Source: Nematostella vectensis (lineage: Eukaryota > Cnidaria > Anthozoa > Actiniaria > Edwardsiidae). From it: 64,000 nt of DNA. The notes beneath the pieces were generated by a model. The model ran no database searches and was not told the DNA's origin. It saw only the letters and a list, made by a program, of their open reading frames with translations. Position 1 is the first letter of the stretch. Each line of letters begins with the position of its first letter. A program made the translations under genes and the position numbers. Shown here one piece after another: positions 1-12,289 of this stretch. The DNA is taken from NCBI RefSeq assembly GCF_932526225.1, contig NC_064043.1, positions 1,695,501 to 1,759,500 on the forward strand. Reading direction: 5' to 3'.

Positions 1-1
1 A

Positions 2-915
2 CGCTTCGCTCCCTACGAAGACGAACCCCTTGCGCGTCCCGGCACAATAAAGGGCGAAGAAGAAATTGTGGATTTAGACGGCCTTACACCACAGCATCTA
101 GCGGAGAGAGAGGACGGGATCATTGAACTAGAGCAATGGTGAGATATCTACAGCACCTGAACTTGCGCGTGTGTTTATATTTTGTTGCTAACAATCTGAA
201 ATCGAACGGATGATTTTCAGGTGCAAGTGCAAGGGATGCAGAACTGAACGACTTGAGCATCGTTGCTGCAGAGAGATAAAAAACATTGAAGCCAAGTTGG
301 TGTAGGATGGGTCTATCGATCGGATAAAGTGCATCTGTAAGCACAAAGATTTCACATCTATGACGAACGTGGCTGTCCTAAAAAATGTTGCGCCTCTGTT
401 GAAGGGCAAAAGGAACAATCCTACCGTCGCAGACCTGGCGCTTCGGAGAATGAGTAAGTATTTTCAGAAATGGCGAAGCATCTGAGTAGTGTTGTTTATC
501 TTTATTCGATCTTCGCGCAAATTGAAAGAGTGCGCGTGCAAACAAGTGATGTTAGTATTCTACTATTACTCACAAAAGACTTGCGCACTCTTGCAAACAA
601 CCCCAAATGATTTCGCGTATTGAGATAAGAATTTTCCGTGCAAGGTAATTTATCCATTCTCTTGGAGTATCTATTAGATAATCTACATGGTCTAAACTTT
701 TGTCATTTGCCCGTTGCTGATGCTATGTGTATGTGTTAATCTAAGGGAGTTCCGTGTAAGCAAAATGTAATATTTTCAATGGTATTAAAATGACTGCACA
801 TTAACAATATTTACAATGTCCGTTTTCAGTTTCCGTAGCGTATAGATGGATTGTTCGGTGGTTTTTTGGTTACATGGGTTGGGACAACACCCGTCCTCCA
901 CCGGCCTGTGTCTAA
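2..915 (+). pseudogene. P2X7-ballast-like domain gene, 3' exons, in-frame stop
   Basis: Three exons can be joined: 2-138 (enters from the left edge), 221-453 and 830-912, with stop TAA at 913-915. Junctions are GTGAGA/TTTTCAG and GTAAGT/TTTTCAG with matching phases. The product shows the zinc-binding cytoplasmic 'ballast' signature of P2X7: WCKCKGC spanning the first junction, then HRCCREI, CICKH, and at the end AYRWIVRWFFGYMGW. In P2X7 this domain follows the second membrane helix; in cnidarians it also occurs in stand-alone proteins, and the channel part is not visible here. A TAG at 303-305 interrupts exon 2 in frame although coding similarity continues on both sides. It may be a decaying copy, an allele, or a base error. 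The family assignment is firm (motif order and spacing); whether the gene works is open. Confidence 0.7.
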
Positions 916-1374
916 AAAAACATTAGATCCAGATTCAACACAAAGCACCAACAAGCAAGAGGCTTTAGGAGCTCCTAGATCAGTCTCACCTATTTATTGT
1001 TTTCAAGACTGTGTAGATTTTTCGTGTATTTTTGAATGTTATGAGGAACTGGAAGGACAAGAAGTAGAATATAAATACTGTAAGGCCTGGGTATTACTGT
1101 AATTTGGTTAAAATATGTGCCAGCTTTACTTGTGTATTGTAATTCATACATGATTTATTGAAGAAATTTGTTATAAAACTTTAAATACATACAGTAGATT
1201 TTCATTACCAAAGTTATAAAAAAAGAGTCCATTATGAACTATTCTACTGCATTATTTTTGCATGAATCGAAATTTTGCAGCCCTGCCACGCAGTACTTGG
1301 CGCCAAGTTTCTTTCGCTTGGCGCTCGGCTCTCTGTGATTCCGCCATCTTGAAACATGTGCGATGTAAAACATC

Positions 1375-1382
1375 TGACGTCA
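1375..1382. promoter_or_regulatory. CRE-like palindrome TGACGTCA
   Basis: Full cAMP-response-element palindrome in the non-coding stretch between the P2X7-like exons and the malate synthase exons. Site match only; there is no evidence that it drives either gene. Confidence 0.25.
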
Positions 1383-1714
1383 CAGTATCAAGTCACGGTC
1401 TGGTGACTCTGGCCGCGTAAAAGCATGCCAAGCCATTTTGAGGTCGATAGGGTACCGACTTCTAAAAACGATAACTCTTCGAATATTTAACGGATTTCTT
1501 TTATTTTTTCGACAAAGATAGATAAGATATTTTGAATTGGACACGGTGATTCATGTTTCATTTCAGAAGCTCTTTAAAGGTTACCAATGCTTGGTTCTGA
1601 CATTGCTGGACTTTATTTAACACCTTTAATTTTATGAATAATTAGTACCCATAAGCCATTTACCATTTGCACTGACAACCTTTTGTGACATAGGTGTATG
1701 CTACATGTGTTTAC

Positions 1715-3380
1715 CTGACATTTGGCCATGAACAAACTGGTACACATTGTAGAGAGCTTGAAGCTGGTTCTTCCAAGTTGGACAGTTACCATCATCAAGG
1801 TCAGCCTAGATACAGTAACATGGCAATGATATACTGGCATCTATTGAGTAACCATTATTATAAATACAGTAACATGGCAATGATATACTGGCATCTATTA
1901 AGTAACCATTATTATAAATTATCATTACTGTACAATACTGATGAAGAGCACGCATATCTCTCCCTCTCCTCTGCCAGTCAAAAAATGACTATGATTTATT
2001 TCACTGAAAAATAAAAGCCTTTCTATTCTATGCCTGAGATTTTGAAAATATGAACTGAACTTTTGAAGCATTATATTTTGAAATGTGCTTTTAAGTTTCA
2101 AGCCCTGTGAGGGATGATCCATAAAAGGACATAAGTATTATATTTGACCTCACTATACTTTTATATAGCCCTGATCGACACACAGAATCTAAATACGGAT
2201 ACATACCTGTATACCAGAAGCAGAGGTATTCAGGGCTCTCTTGAAAAGGAGTGTATTAGAAGGTGTAATGTCTCCAAGGTCCACACGCCTATCTTGGAGT
2301 CTTGCAGGGAGATCTTTCACTTGCCATTTATTTCTACTCTCTTTGATCTGAAAGTCTGGTAGGCACTGTTCAAATTGTACTTTATTTAGGCGACGTTGTC
2401 TCTGTAGCTACAAGGGGTAAAAAATATAAAATATATCATGCTTGTATCTTTTTCCAAACTGGAAAAGGAAAGACTGTCGATTAAATAACATTGATTTTGA
2501 TTAGATTTTCCTTCGCAATAAAAGTATTTTTTGTTAAACTTGAAATAATTTAGAATAAGTATTTCTCTATATATAGGCTGAACAACTTCTTAGCTAACCT
2601 CATCAACCTGCTCATCAAAGTGATTGACAAGCTGCACTAGAAATGCGACTGACTGAGGTGTAAGAAGTGTGTGAAATGCCGCCTCGCTGCCAGCTGGAGG
2701 TGGGCAGATCTCAACATCACTCACTCCTTGCTGAAAACAAAAAAACAAAAAAGTGAAAATACAAATTCTCTTCAGCATTTTGTGTAGATGTCTGTAGTGT
2801 CTGTCTATTAAAATGGAAGGAAGGCATAATTGGCATTACTCTCAAAAGTAACCATGATGACTGATAATAACAAAGAAATGTGTTTTATTAACTAAGAAAT
2901 TAACTAAGGGATGTCTAATTTATTGAAACTATAACCACGTGACGTGTGTATCCCTGTTTTTACTTCTACGACAAAATAAGAACAATATATTATATATAGT
3001 ACATTTAATACTATCCATATTAATTTGACGCTATGTTTACCATTACATATGAAATAATTAAAAGCGCCCAATGCCATCTCCAAGAAGCAATCCTGACCCA
3101 CACACACACTGGGGTATTTCCCCGGCGTAATTAATCGATGAAAATCGATCATGGGTTTCATCGATTAATTACGCCGGGGTATTTCTTAGCTTACGTGGCC
3201 TTAAACAATGTGTATTTATGCAATTTATTTGTTGTACCTCTAAATAATCAGGATTATCTAGCTCACCGATTGCAAGGCTTGCATTAGACTTGCTTGTATC
3301 TGCAATCCATTGGCCGTAGGCTGAGCTTGCACGACAAGATGATCAGAAAATCTGAGAAGTCGCATTCGGCTGGACGCCAT
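1715..3380 (-). CDS. malate synthase, N-terminal exons only (partial)
   Basis: Four phase-compatible exons read leftward: 3267-3380 (ATG, 38 codons), 2599-2730, 2207-2407 and 1715-1805. The first starts MASSRMRLLRFSDHL, basic and without acids up to the Asp, so it may be an organelle-targeting leader. Family landmarks follow in order: LTPQSVAFLVQLVNHF, the LPDF/RRVDLGDITPSNTLL block, ALNTSASGIQ across a CAG|GTATGT donor, then ADLDDGNCPTWKNQLQALY. Malate synthase joins glyoxylate and acetyl-CoA in the glyoxylate cycle, a pathway kept in few animals, cnidarians among them. Only about 180 of roughly 550 residues are here. No further exon is visible in 915-1714, and the P2X7-like gene on the other strand lies next. 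Either the rest lies beyond the left edge past a long intron, or the copy is truncated. The exon 2 donor (GTTAGC) is weak. Confidence 0.8.
1811..1918. repeat. 54-bp direct repeat, two copies
   Basis: Two head-to-tail copies of a 54-bp unit starting TACAGTAACATGGCAATG, one mismatch apart, in malate synthase intron 3 just upstream of its fourth exon. Confidence 0.9.
3111..3185. repeat. perfect 24-bp inverted repeat with short direct repeats
   Basis: Arms 3120-3143 and 3156-3179 are perfect reverse complements (CCCCGGCGTAATTAATCG and so on) around a 12-base spacer. The 10-mer GGGGTATTTC occurs at 3111-3120 and again at 3176-3185. The hairpin lies in intron 1 of malate synthase. Confidence 0.9.
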
Positions 3381-6300
3381 GTTTGTTCACGAGTGTGCGC
3401 AAGGCCTGGTAATAAATCCACAGGTAGTCCAATCCTTAGCACATTCTCCCAGCGTCATCAGTCTATAGTTTACCAAAGTCAGTGATTAGACTCCTTGAAT
3501 AATTTGAGAATTTACTACGAAATGACATAATTCTGTCACAGGATATAAAGTTGTCTATGACAATCTTTTTGGCTGGGAATAAAATGTGAGAAATGAGATT
3601 TAATTTCTTTAAGTGACAATGTAGCTCGCTAAACGTAACTTTTTCTGTTATATGCCGCTACTATAGTGGTCCTGGGCGTGTGCCACGGCTGAACTTTTGA
3701 CGGTACTTTTTATCTCCGGATACTTTTTCGCGGATTAGCAGGCGCGTCCGATCATCAAGAATTGGTTCTGTACATGAAAATACAAAAATAAGACACTATA
3801 TACGTACCTGCGCACCCCCTCAGTAAAATAGAGAGAAAGTGGACTGGATGAAGGCCTGAGTAAACATACAAGCGTGTCTGTTAATCGTTTGACAAACATA
3901 GCCTTACCGCGATTTTCAATATGATGCGAACTCTTGTCAATAATTTCTAACTGATCAACAGCTTTCAGGCTTCCGTCATTCAAACAAACGAAATTACATT
4001 TGATAGTTTTGATTGGCCAGCGCCTTGCGAGGGGGTAGAGATTTTGGGGACCATTTGGCCAATGGAAACGCTTCCATGATTTAGGATGATGGGAGCCAGA
4101 AGGTGATAAGCTGTTTAAAATTGTCGGCGACAGTACGCAGAAAATTGAAAACGGCACTGAACACGTCCCTGAAACACACAAGGCCCCACCGACATGCACT
4201 ACCGCCCGACTGACTCGCCTTTGGACTAAGGATGTCTGAGAATGAGCGACTGAGAAAGGCACATAAAAAAGCACTTTAAAGCACAGGAGATGGAAATTAT
4301 GTTTATATCTAGGCATATCGCATAAGAGAGAGCGTAATATAATGGAAAGTGCGTAGGAGGCTCATTAGAGTGTTATCCCTGCTTGTGGTCAATCTAAGGA
4401 GAAGAATCTCATGAATTCATGCCAACATCAGCCAATTGACCTACCCAGCGGGAGAAGCTTCATCGAAACAACAGCTCTACAGGGGGGCAGAATCTCATTC
4501 ATACGCACCGAGTTTATAACTGTTTCCTTGGGTGAAGTTAGCTTACGCTCTGTGTTTTGTTCGCTGTGTGGGCTCGTGTAATTAAACTAATCTTTAATAA
4601 GGACTGTTGTACTTTAGAGTAAATTTTAATATAAGTGCTTGTTTGTGGGCATGTATTGTTATGGAGACGAACGATAACACGTAGTGACTATAAATAACTG
4701 AACAAATAGGATAGAAGAATTTTTCACGATGAGAAAACATAAAACCATCGATTGTTGAACTTTTATTTCACAAGGCGATTTAAAAAGTCACTACAAGCTG
4801 TAAAACTCGAGGTAAATATTGAAAGAATTATAGCATCCGCCCTTGTCTATTTCCCCTTCATATTTTTGCAGCTTTGGAATAATATGGGCCCTGTATTCAT
4901 TTATCATGTTACCATAAAAAGACCATTTGGATAAAAAAAAGAGTATAAAAGGACATTATAGCATAAGTCTGTTTCAGGCGTCATCGAGAGAGATCACATA
5001 AAGCGTTTCAGTTAGCTATATTATTGTTATATTTTAGATTTTATGCTCTTTTGTATATATCATTTCTTTTCTTATCGGATACGCAGATAGTATCGCCCGA
5101 GGTCGGAGTCACGCAAAAACGCTCGGGCTGCTGCAAAGGACACTAATACGCAGATTGATCCAATAACTTGGTATAGCCAACTAAATGTTTAAATAGAATC
5201 TCATTAATCGCGTGACAAGTAATATTTTCAAGCCTCTTTATTAGTAGCAAATATATACTGTGTTCATGTTTTGTGTTTTCAATGTCTGTTTCGATTTATA
5301 CCTTTTGCCGCAATATGTTCAACCTCTTAGTCATTTGATACAAATTGTATTCTGCGTGCGTATTTTGCCTTTTTCGCTTTGTTGCACATCCTACACTAAG
5401 ATTAGCTAATAAGAGACCAGCCATTTGATATCTTACTGGGAAGTAACAGGGTTTTTTTCCTGCTTTCTTTATATATATATTTTTTCTCGACCAGTTACTT
5501 TTTTTTCTGGAAAGTGCCTTTAAGTCAACGTGATTACTTTTTGTTGCTTTTTTTATAAAGCTTACATCTTGTTCGAATATCTTTTATTGTATTCGTGCTG
5601 ACCCCACAGATATCAAATGGTCGGTCCCTAACAGAATCAACGCTCCAAATTAAAAAAAAAAGGTATCCGAAATAGAAAGGAAATTAAGTCTTATGGAAAG
5701 CCACCACACATAGGATGCTATGACAACTAACAGCCGTGCTGGAAATGCAATATGGATTCCAATTGATATCTTTTTAGAAAACAGGTTTTAGAAATTCTAC
5801 TATTAGGGTTATCGAATACTGAACATTTCATTTGTAATCATTTATTACACCCTAACAATTCACCCTTTACCGATAGGTACGAGCGGCACATTTCGTGATG
5901 TTGAACGCAAACTTTTAAGGGCTTCTTTAAATTTCGCTATGTTTATATTTCATTGTCTCATAACAAAAAGAATGACCAATTGAGATCGGACCGACAAGTT
6001 CGCAACAAGAGGCGTGAAGCGTCTAGCTGAGGATGAAAGCCGGCGCCATTGCAAAATCCCCATCTGTTCTCATTCTCAAAACGCGCTTGAATGGGAGATT
6101 ATGCTCTCGCCTTACTGTCTAACGCTATCACACGACGCCTATTATTATTTGAGTACTTATTACGTGTCCTATATCTATGGTCAAGAGGCCATAAAACGCA
6201 CTAACAAGAGGAAAAGAAAGCCAATGGCCCTGGTGGGTTAAGGTAAGTACTCCCAAGTGCTCGCCTCCGTCACGGCTGGTAACTTACGTTGGCTTATCAA

Positions 6301-6459
6301 ATATAACTTCAAACTGTGTAGATCACGCCTGCGATGATAATTATTTGTTTGTATTTGAATAGCCAAAATATAATTCATTGTAATAAATATAGATTCAGAC
6401 GCGTCGTTATTTCGTGAGCGCGATCTACGGCGAGGGACAGTACTGCCCGTTTTCCCGCC
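3381..6459. other. intergenic stretch, no supported gene
   Basis: AT-rich DNA between the malate synthase start and the BRICHOS precursor. A 193-codon open frame at 3735-4316 (-) has no recognisable domain and no clear splice context. The 5' region of malate synthase should lie just above 3380. I see no RNA gene or clear mobile element here. Confidence 0.5.
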
Positions 6460-9400
6460 ATGATAGCAGAACTACTTGTGATTGCCGTGGCCTTACTAGG
6501 GATGACCTTCCCTTGTGAAGCAAGGCCGGCGTCGAGGATCATCACAATTAGCCATCAACACAGAGAAGACAGGCTTGTTGGCCAGCAACACAAAGAAAAA
6601 AGGCTTGCTAAAAGGGTTAGTAAATACAAACACTTCACAATCCACATAAGAAAATCATGCCTGGAATAACGTGAATAAAAAACATAATTAAATAAGGATT
6701 AATCATGGATTTTATCTTATTAGATGTAATATAATATTATTTGTAATAAAATTACAAGTTTATAAGAGACAAGATCACAAGATTATAAGTGTTATGAAAT
6801 TATTATCCAATTTTATTTTTGAAAATTCATCTAAACATTCTTATAATAGAGCTTATTCTAATCAGATAAAATAAATTCCGGTTCAACATTCTTATAATAG
6901 AAGAAAGAAGACGCTCAGTATAACACAGGCAACCCGAAAGCGTCAAACTCAAGTCGAGCCTATAGCGCGCGACTAAAAAGAGGGTTTTTTCTAATTAAAA
7001 AAAAACATCGAAAACACGTAAGTTGTTTACTATTAATTTTCATTTGGGCGACACACCCAAAAAGCAAATTTCAAGGGCAGCTGAACTTGCCAACGTGAGG
7101 CGCGCAAAATTAAAATAGACCGGAAACATGGAAACGTTCCTTTGGGAAAAAAGGTAAATATAAAAAAAAATAATTACAAATAAAATAATACAAGGTATGA
7201 AAACTGTGAGAAGTTGTTTTATATTACTTCATTTCCTTTTTTGTGTTGCATTGTATTTGCACCCGGATTATATCCATACTGTATAGTATGTGTTGACCAT
7301 AGAAATTCAGCCGAAGTCTGTAACGATTACTATAAAAGAACATAAAATACTCACACCTCTCGTCAACCCTAATGATGTACAATCTTAAGAATGGTAAATA
7401 CCAGCAATTATCAGAAACGTCGTTATATACCAGCAATTATCAGTAACGTTATTATATACCAGCAATTATCAGAAACGTCATTATATACCAGCAATTATCA
7501 GAAACATTCTTAAGAATGGTAAATACCAGCAATTATCAGAAACGTCGTTATATACCAGCAATTATCAGTAACGTCATTATATACCAGCAATTATCAGAAA
7601 CGTCATTATATACCAGCAATTATCAGAAACGTCATTATATACCAGCAATTATCAGAAACGTCATTATATACCAGCAATTATCAGAAACGTCATTATTTAC
7701 CACCAATTATCAGAAACGTCATTATATACCAGCAATTATCAGAAACGTCATTATATACCACCAATTATCAGAAACGTCATTATATATCAGCAATTATCAG
7801 AAACGTCACTATATACCAGCAATTATCAGAAACGTCATTATATACCAGCAATTATCAGAAACGTCATTATATACCAGCAATTATCAGAAACGTCACTATA
7901 TACCAGCAATTATCAGAAACGTCATTATTTACCACCAATTATTAGAATGGTCATTATATACCAGCAATTATTAGAATGGTCATTATATACCAGCAATTAT
8001 AAGAAAAATCATTATATACCAGCAATTACTAGAAAGGTCACTACAAGCTGGGAATAAAATAAACAAAGCTCAAACTTTAAGTTTTTATCATTTCTTTTAT
8101 TTGTTCACAACACAATGGAGCTGGTTAGAATCCTAAATTTCCCCATTTGAATGAAAAACACTTTGGTCGGCTGCCATTAGCGCCTCTGCCTACAGTTTTC
8201 GCAGAGACGTGAATATGAATGTTATCCAGCTGTTCCTATAATAAGGCAGCAGGATGTTTGGCTGTTGATCATGATGAGTTCATTTCACTAGTTTTGTTAC
8301 CCCTCGCTTCATCTCCTAATACAATACTTTTTATGCAAAATTGACATCGTGCGAGAGAATACCACTTTTTTTTTAGCGGCTGAAAATTAAATTTTGCTGT
8401 TCACGATGGTACACACAGCACACAGGCCCAAAACGCTCATGACGACTCACGTTACGCATGACGACTCAAGTTACTCATGACGACTCACGCTACTCATGAC
8501 TGGACTCAAGTTACTCATGACGACTCAAGTTACTCATGACGACTCAAGCTACTCATGACGACTCAAGTTACTCGTGACGACTCACGTTACTCATGACGAC
8601 TCAAGTTACTCATGACGGTTCACGCTACTCATGACGACTCAAGTTACTCATGACGACTCAAGTTACTCATAACAACTCAAGCTGCCCATGACGACTCACG
8701 TGGTGGTGGTGGTGGTGGTGGTGGTGGTGGGGGGGGTTGCGCCCCTTCTAGCGCCAACACTAAACTCTTAAACGTGCATGATTGTAAATGATCTAATAAA
8801 CACGCCCGGGGCGTTTATTAAATTTCGATGGTCCGAGGGGGGTCGTTCAATAGATAGGAGGCGTTTATTATAGGGGCATTCTTTACAAACTATGAAAATA
8901 TAACAAACCCAACTGCACTTTAATCCCCAACTGCATTTTAATTAGGATCACGTTAAATTAGATCACGTTAAATTAGAGCCTGCGTGGCAAGCATTTCTTT
9001 ACATTGAGCAAGTCTTACCCAGTAGAAGCCGAGCTCAGATCAAGAAAGAAGGCACAGTTGACTTTAATTTATATTACCGGAATTCTTATGTAATTTGTTT
9101 TTAAGCTGGAAAGGAGGGTAGGGGGGGCTTGGCGTTCAATACAAACCTTCAAGTCTAGGGGGGCGTTCATAAGATAGGAAGTTAGGAGGTGTTTATTAGA
9201 TCATTTACGGCACACTCTCGCTCCTACTGTGATTCTTTGATGCGTGTTTGCTCTGTCCACAGGATTCCCGCGTTGTTTTTAAAATCGGTGTTCGTGAGAA
9301 AGGGCGCCATTACTCAGAGCTGGTGGAGATCAACAAAGCGCGTCAGACGGAGTTCGTCCATGTCCCTGCACACCTCGGCCTCGACGAGGCGGAATACCTC

Positions 9401-11180
9401 CACGACTTCGTCAAGGTAGATGATGACGAGACAAATAGATATACAACAACGTCATACACAGCATCCGGCACTAACCTACATGCGCCAGGCTAGTGCAAAC
9501 GGCGCCAGCATCGTACGGCATTGTGGGCACTTCCCTTCCTTGTTCCCAGGGAACTTACTTACTCTTCTAATTTTTAGCATGGCGTCTACATGATGAACAC
9601 GCCATTTCACATAATAATCTGAAAGAAAAACAGCTTTTGTACATTACTGGGCCAATCAGATATTAGTACTGGTGCAGTTTACATATAAGGCTCGGTATGT
9701 TGACCACAAAGACAAAGAAAATGGTGACGAAAAGCTACTTCCGCCAAAATGCTTGCGCTGTGATTTCCGTTCTTGTTTTCTAAACAGAATATTACTATGA
9801 TCAAGCTACCGAGGAAAAAGATGTGCTATCTTTCTAAACTAGAAGTAGACCTTCCGCGACCAGCCGACCTCGAAAAAGACTTCCAACAGGTAGAGCTTAC
9901 TGCAGAGTCCATCGGTACAGAACATGAGACATTCGCGAACCCCGCCATTAATGTTCAAAGTCCCTCCTCCCCGGGGAGATGAAGGTTCCAGGCGTTACCC
10001 GCTCACTACCCCCCTTAGGACTCTTTTCTCTCATGCTTATGCTATAATCATGGTTTATAGCAGGAATTTAGTATGATATGGTCTTTGCATTATTTGGAGT
10101 ATTTCCTCGAACCTTTCAATTCTCCATTTAGCCAATTTCTCCGAGCGAGGAAGTACTAAAAGAAGTAACGGAATGGAGAATCAGTGGACTCCTGAAGCAG
10201 CGGAACATCCTGACTTTAGAGATGAGGCAATTATGTTCCGGGCTACCTGTGTACCGTTTGGCAGAGAGGAATGACGACCACATAAGTGTCCTAGCAACTA
10301 GTTCTCAAGGTAATCGACTTACAAAATTTAGCGTGACTTTCATAGCATCATGCGTATCTCGCGGCTGTACACCGAGGTGTGTAACTGACAAAAAAAATAA
10401 AGTAATTCAAGAGCAAGAGATACAGAGTTTGAAAGGCTAAATTCTAAACAACAAAATTCCCTCAATTGAAGCTGAAATGCGCCTTGCTTTGCAACGCGCT
10501 ACCTGTTTTTACTTAGAAAATCCGGCCAAACTACGTTGCGTAATCTGAGCCACTACCCCTTGAGGTGTGAGCAGTCCCCGACGCGATATCCGAAACCTAT
10601 TATTATTATTAACCTGGCCGACGCGCCCCTGGCCGACGCGCTATCCGAAACCTGGCCGACTAGTTCAGCCGAATAGTAGCTTGACGGAGTTTTCTAAGTA
10701 AACATAGATTGCGCGTCGCAAAGCAAGGCGCATTTCAGCTTAAATTGAGGGAATTTCGTTGTTTAGAATTTAGGCTAACAAAGTCTGTTTCTGCTGCCCT
10801 TGCAGTTTGTCTTTGACACATTTAGCGTGATCAGGTATAGAAGGTCTTTTTGTGGCTGGGCAGTCGCGGGTTCAGGATACTGCTTTCAAAGAGAGGGTTG
10901 AAGAAAAAAACGAGAAAGTGAATCTCTAATAGGGGCTGTTAAAACCACACACTCTCCCCATGACTGCCGAATCTTGACTGACTGTTAGAGATTACGGGTA
11001 AAGTAACGCGACGCAAATAGCGTGAATGTTTTAACCGCTTATATATTCTTCCCAGAGTTAGACCGCAGGTCATCATGTGGCTCAAGACTGTGCATGTGGG
11101 CTCGCAAGTGCGTCATCCCATGTCCCGGATGTTCGCATAAATGTGACACCGTTCACTTCTACCGAAAGGTCTCATGCTAA
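6460..11180 (+). CDS. BRICHOS-domain precursor with cysteine-rich C-terminus
   Basis: Five exons join in phase: 6460-6615, 9263-9415, 9788-9889, 10132-10309 and 11056-11180 (stop TAA 11178-11180), giving about 237 aa. Exon 1 encodes a signal peptide (MIAELLVIAVALLGMTFPCEA) and ends near basic sites (KEKR, LAKR). The BRICHOS domain spans roughly residues 90-180. Its conserved Asp is D100 (LHDFVK), its first Cys C116 (KKMCYLSKLE), and its second C172 in RQLCSGLPVYRLAE, the family's usual closing motif. Exon 5 adds a tail of about 41 residues that starts ELDRR, then has seven cysteines and many Arg/Lys. BRICHOS domains chaperone an aggregation-prone mature peptide, usually C-terminal and released by proteolysis; several invertebrate antimicrobial peptides are made this way. 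Here that role is inference. The exon 1 donor (GTTAGT) and exon 4 acceptor (TTTAG, with an alternative 15 bases on) are the least certain joints. Confidence 0.75.
7391..8050. repeat. 29-bp minisatellite
   Basis: About 22 contiguous copies of a 29-bp unit (ACCAGCAATTATCAGAAACG and so on) in BRICHOS intron 1. Three units make 87 bases, so all frames stay open and a false 152-codon ORF results. Copies at the right end are more diverged. Confidence 0.95.
8438..8740. repeat. 19-bp minisatellite followed by (GGT)n
   Basis: About 13 copies of a 19-bp unit (ATGACGACTCAAGTTACTC with variants), then (GGT)n from 8701 and a G run. It lies in BRICHOS intron 1. Confidence 0.9.
8784..9208. mobile_element. 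MITE-like element with terminal inverted repeats
   Basis: The ends GTAAATGATCTAATAAACAC (left) and its reverse complement (right, 9189-9208) match over 20 bases. The interior is non-coding and holds GGGGCGTT-type sub-repeats. I could not identify a target duplication. The right end is 54 bases before BRICHOS exon 2. Confidence 0.6.
10435..10775. mobile_element. foldback element, arms about 90 bp
   Basis: Left arm from about 10435 (GGCTAAATTCTAAACAAC) and right arm to about 10775 (GTTTAGAATTTAGGC) are near-perfect reverse complements around a 165-base centre with GGCCGACGCG repeats. GGCTAA is present at both outer ends. No coding capacity. It lies in BRICHOS intron 4. Confidence 0.7.
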
Positions 11181-12289
11181 ACGTTAGCAAACATGACGAC
11201 TTCACAATGAAAGTGCACAGCACACTTCATTGTTGTATACACAATAGGCGACTTGCTCTAAGAAATCACGTGACTTTTTTGGCGCGCTCTTGCTTTTGGC
11301 AGCAAAATAACAACAAAAAACAACTTATACAGCGGAAAGCCTCTGTCATATAGCATATTTTCATTTTTCGTCGCTCTCTGTTTTGGGATTTGCCACAAGT
11401 CACGTTACTTCTTAGTAAAAGTAGTTTATTCGTTGAAAAGTTGTGGAACATCTTTGTCGTACCTCTACTAGCTTTGCCGTCAAAAATGTTCGAGTGTCGA
11501 GTAAGGACGAGATTACATTATAATGTTAACTATCGCTAAAATAAAAAAGTGAAAGATTTTGTATGCTTTTGCTTTGTGTGTTTAAACGACTCTCCGGCGA
11601 TATCAGCCAGTCAGCAAGAGCATTTGCCGAGGGAGGTCGTGTAGTCACTGTTCTGTGAGAAGACATAAAACATTTAATAAAAGGACTAAAAGGACACCAA
11701 ATCCCATTATAAACTGCTTCTCTGTCGCCGTTTTATTTTTGGGACCAACAACAACAACAGCAGCAAAATAACTTTATTTAAGAAATGTATATACAAAATT
11801 GTTGAGTCGCCCAACCAACAGTTAGCACTAAGCAGGTACGCCTCTTCCATGATGGTGTTTATTTGTAGATACCAAGTGATGCAATATCTTTTCCATGATG
11901 GTCTTTATTTGTAGATACCGAGTGATGCAATATACAAAGTGATGCATGCAAGATGTTAAAAATCCTGATTGAGACGAGTCAAATATAAAAAAAAATATTA
12001 CATACCGTAATATAAAAGTAAAACAATGGCGTGAGTCTACGTCAGCCATACAGTTGTTTTTGTTTTTATTAAAAAAAAGTCAGTTCAATTAAAAAAAAGA
12101 CAATAGCGTAATAGCCATATAAAAACATAATTCTTTTATCAGACTCATCGAAAATATCGCAATAGGTTTCTTAAATCATCCGATGGGATAAGTCTGATTC
12201 CTAGCGCTTGGGGACACGTGGCTGACAGAGATAAAACCTTTAATGATCAATCGCTGTTTGCACGGGGTAGACTTACTCGCGGTTTTCCT
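11181..12289. other. intergenic, tail-to-tail spacer
   Basis: Spacer between the BRICHOS gene (+) and the VEGF-like gene (-), so it should hold the 3' ends of both. It contains a two-copy 45-bp direct repeat at about 11846-11935 (TCCATGATGG..GATGCAATAT). Nothing else is supportable. Confidence 0.5.

Noticed and set aside
3735-4316. 193-codon minus-strand open frame
   Set aside because: No domain, no repeat of a known family, no plausible splice partner.
7391-8050. CRISPR-like regular repeats
   Set aside because: Copies are directly adjacent with no unique spacers, no cas genes, and the window is animal DNA. It is a minisatellite.
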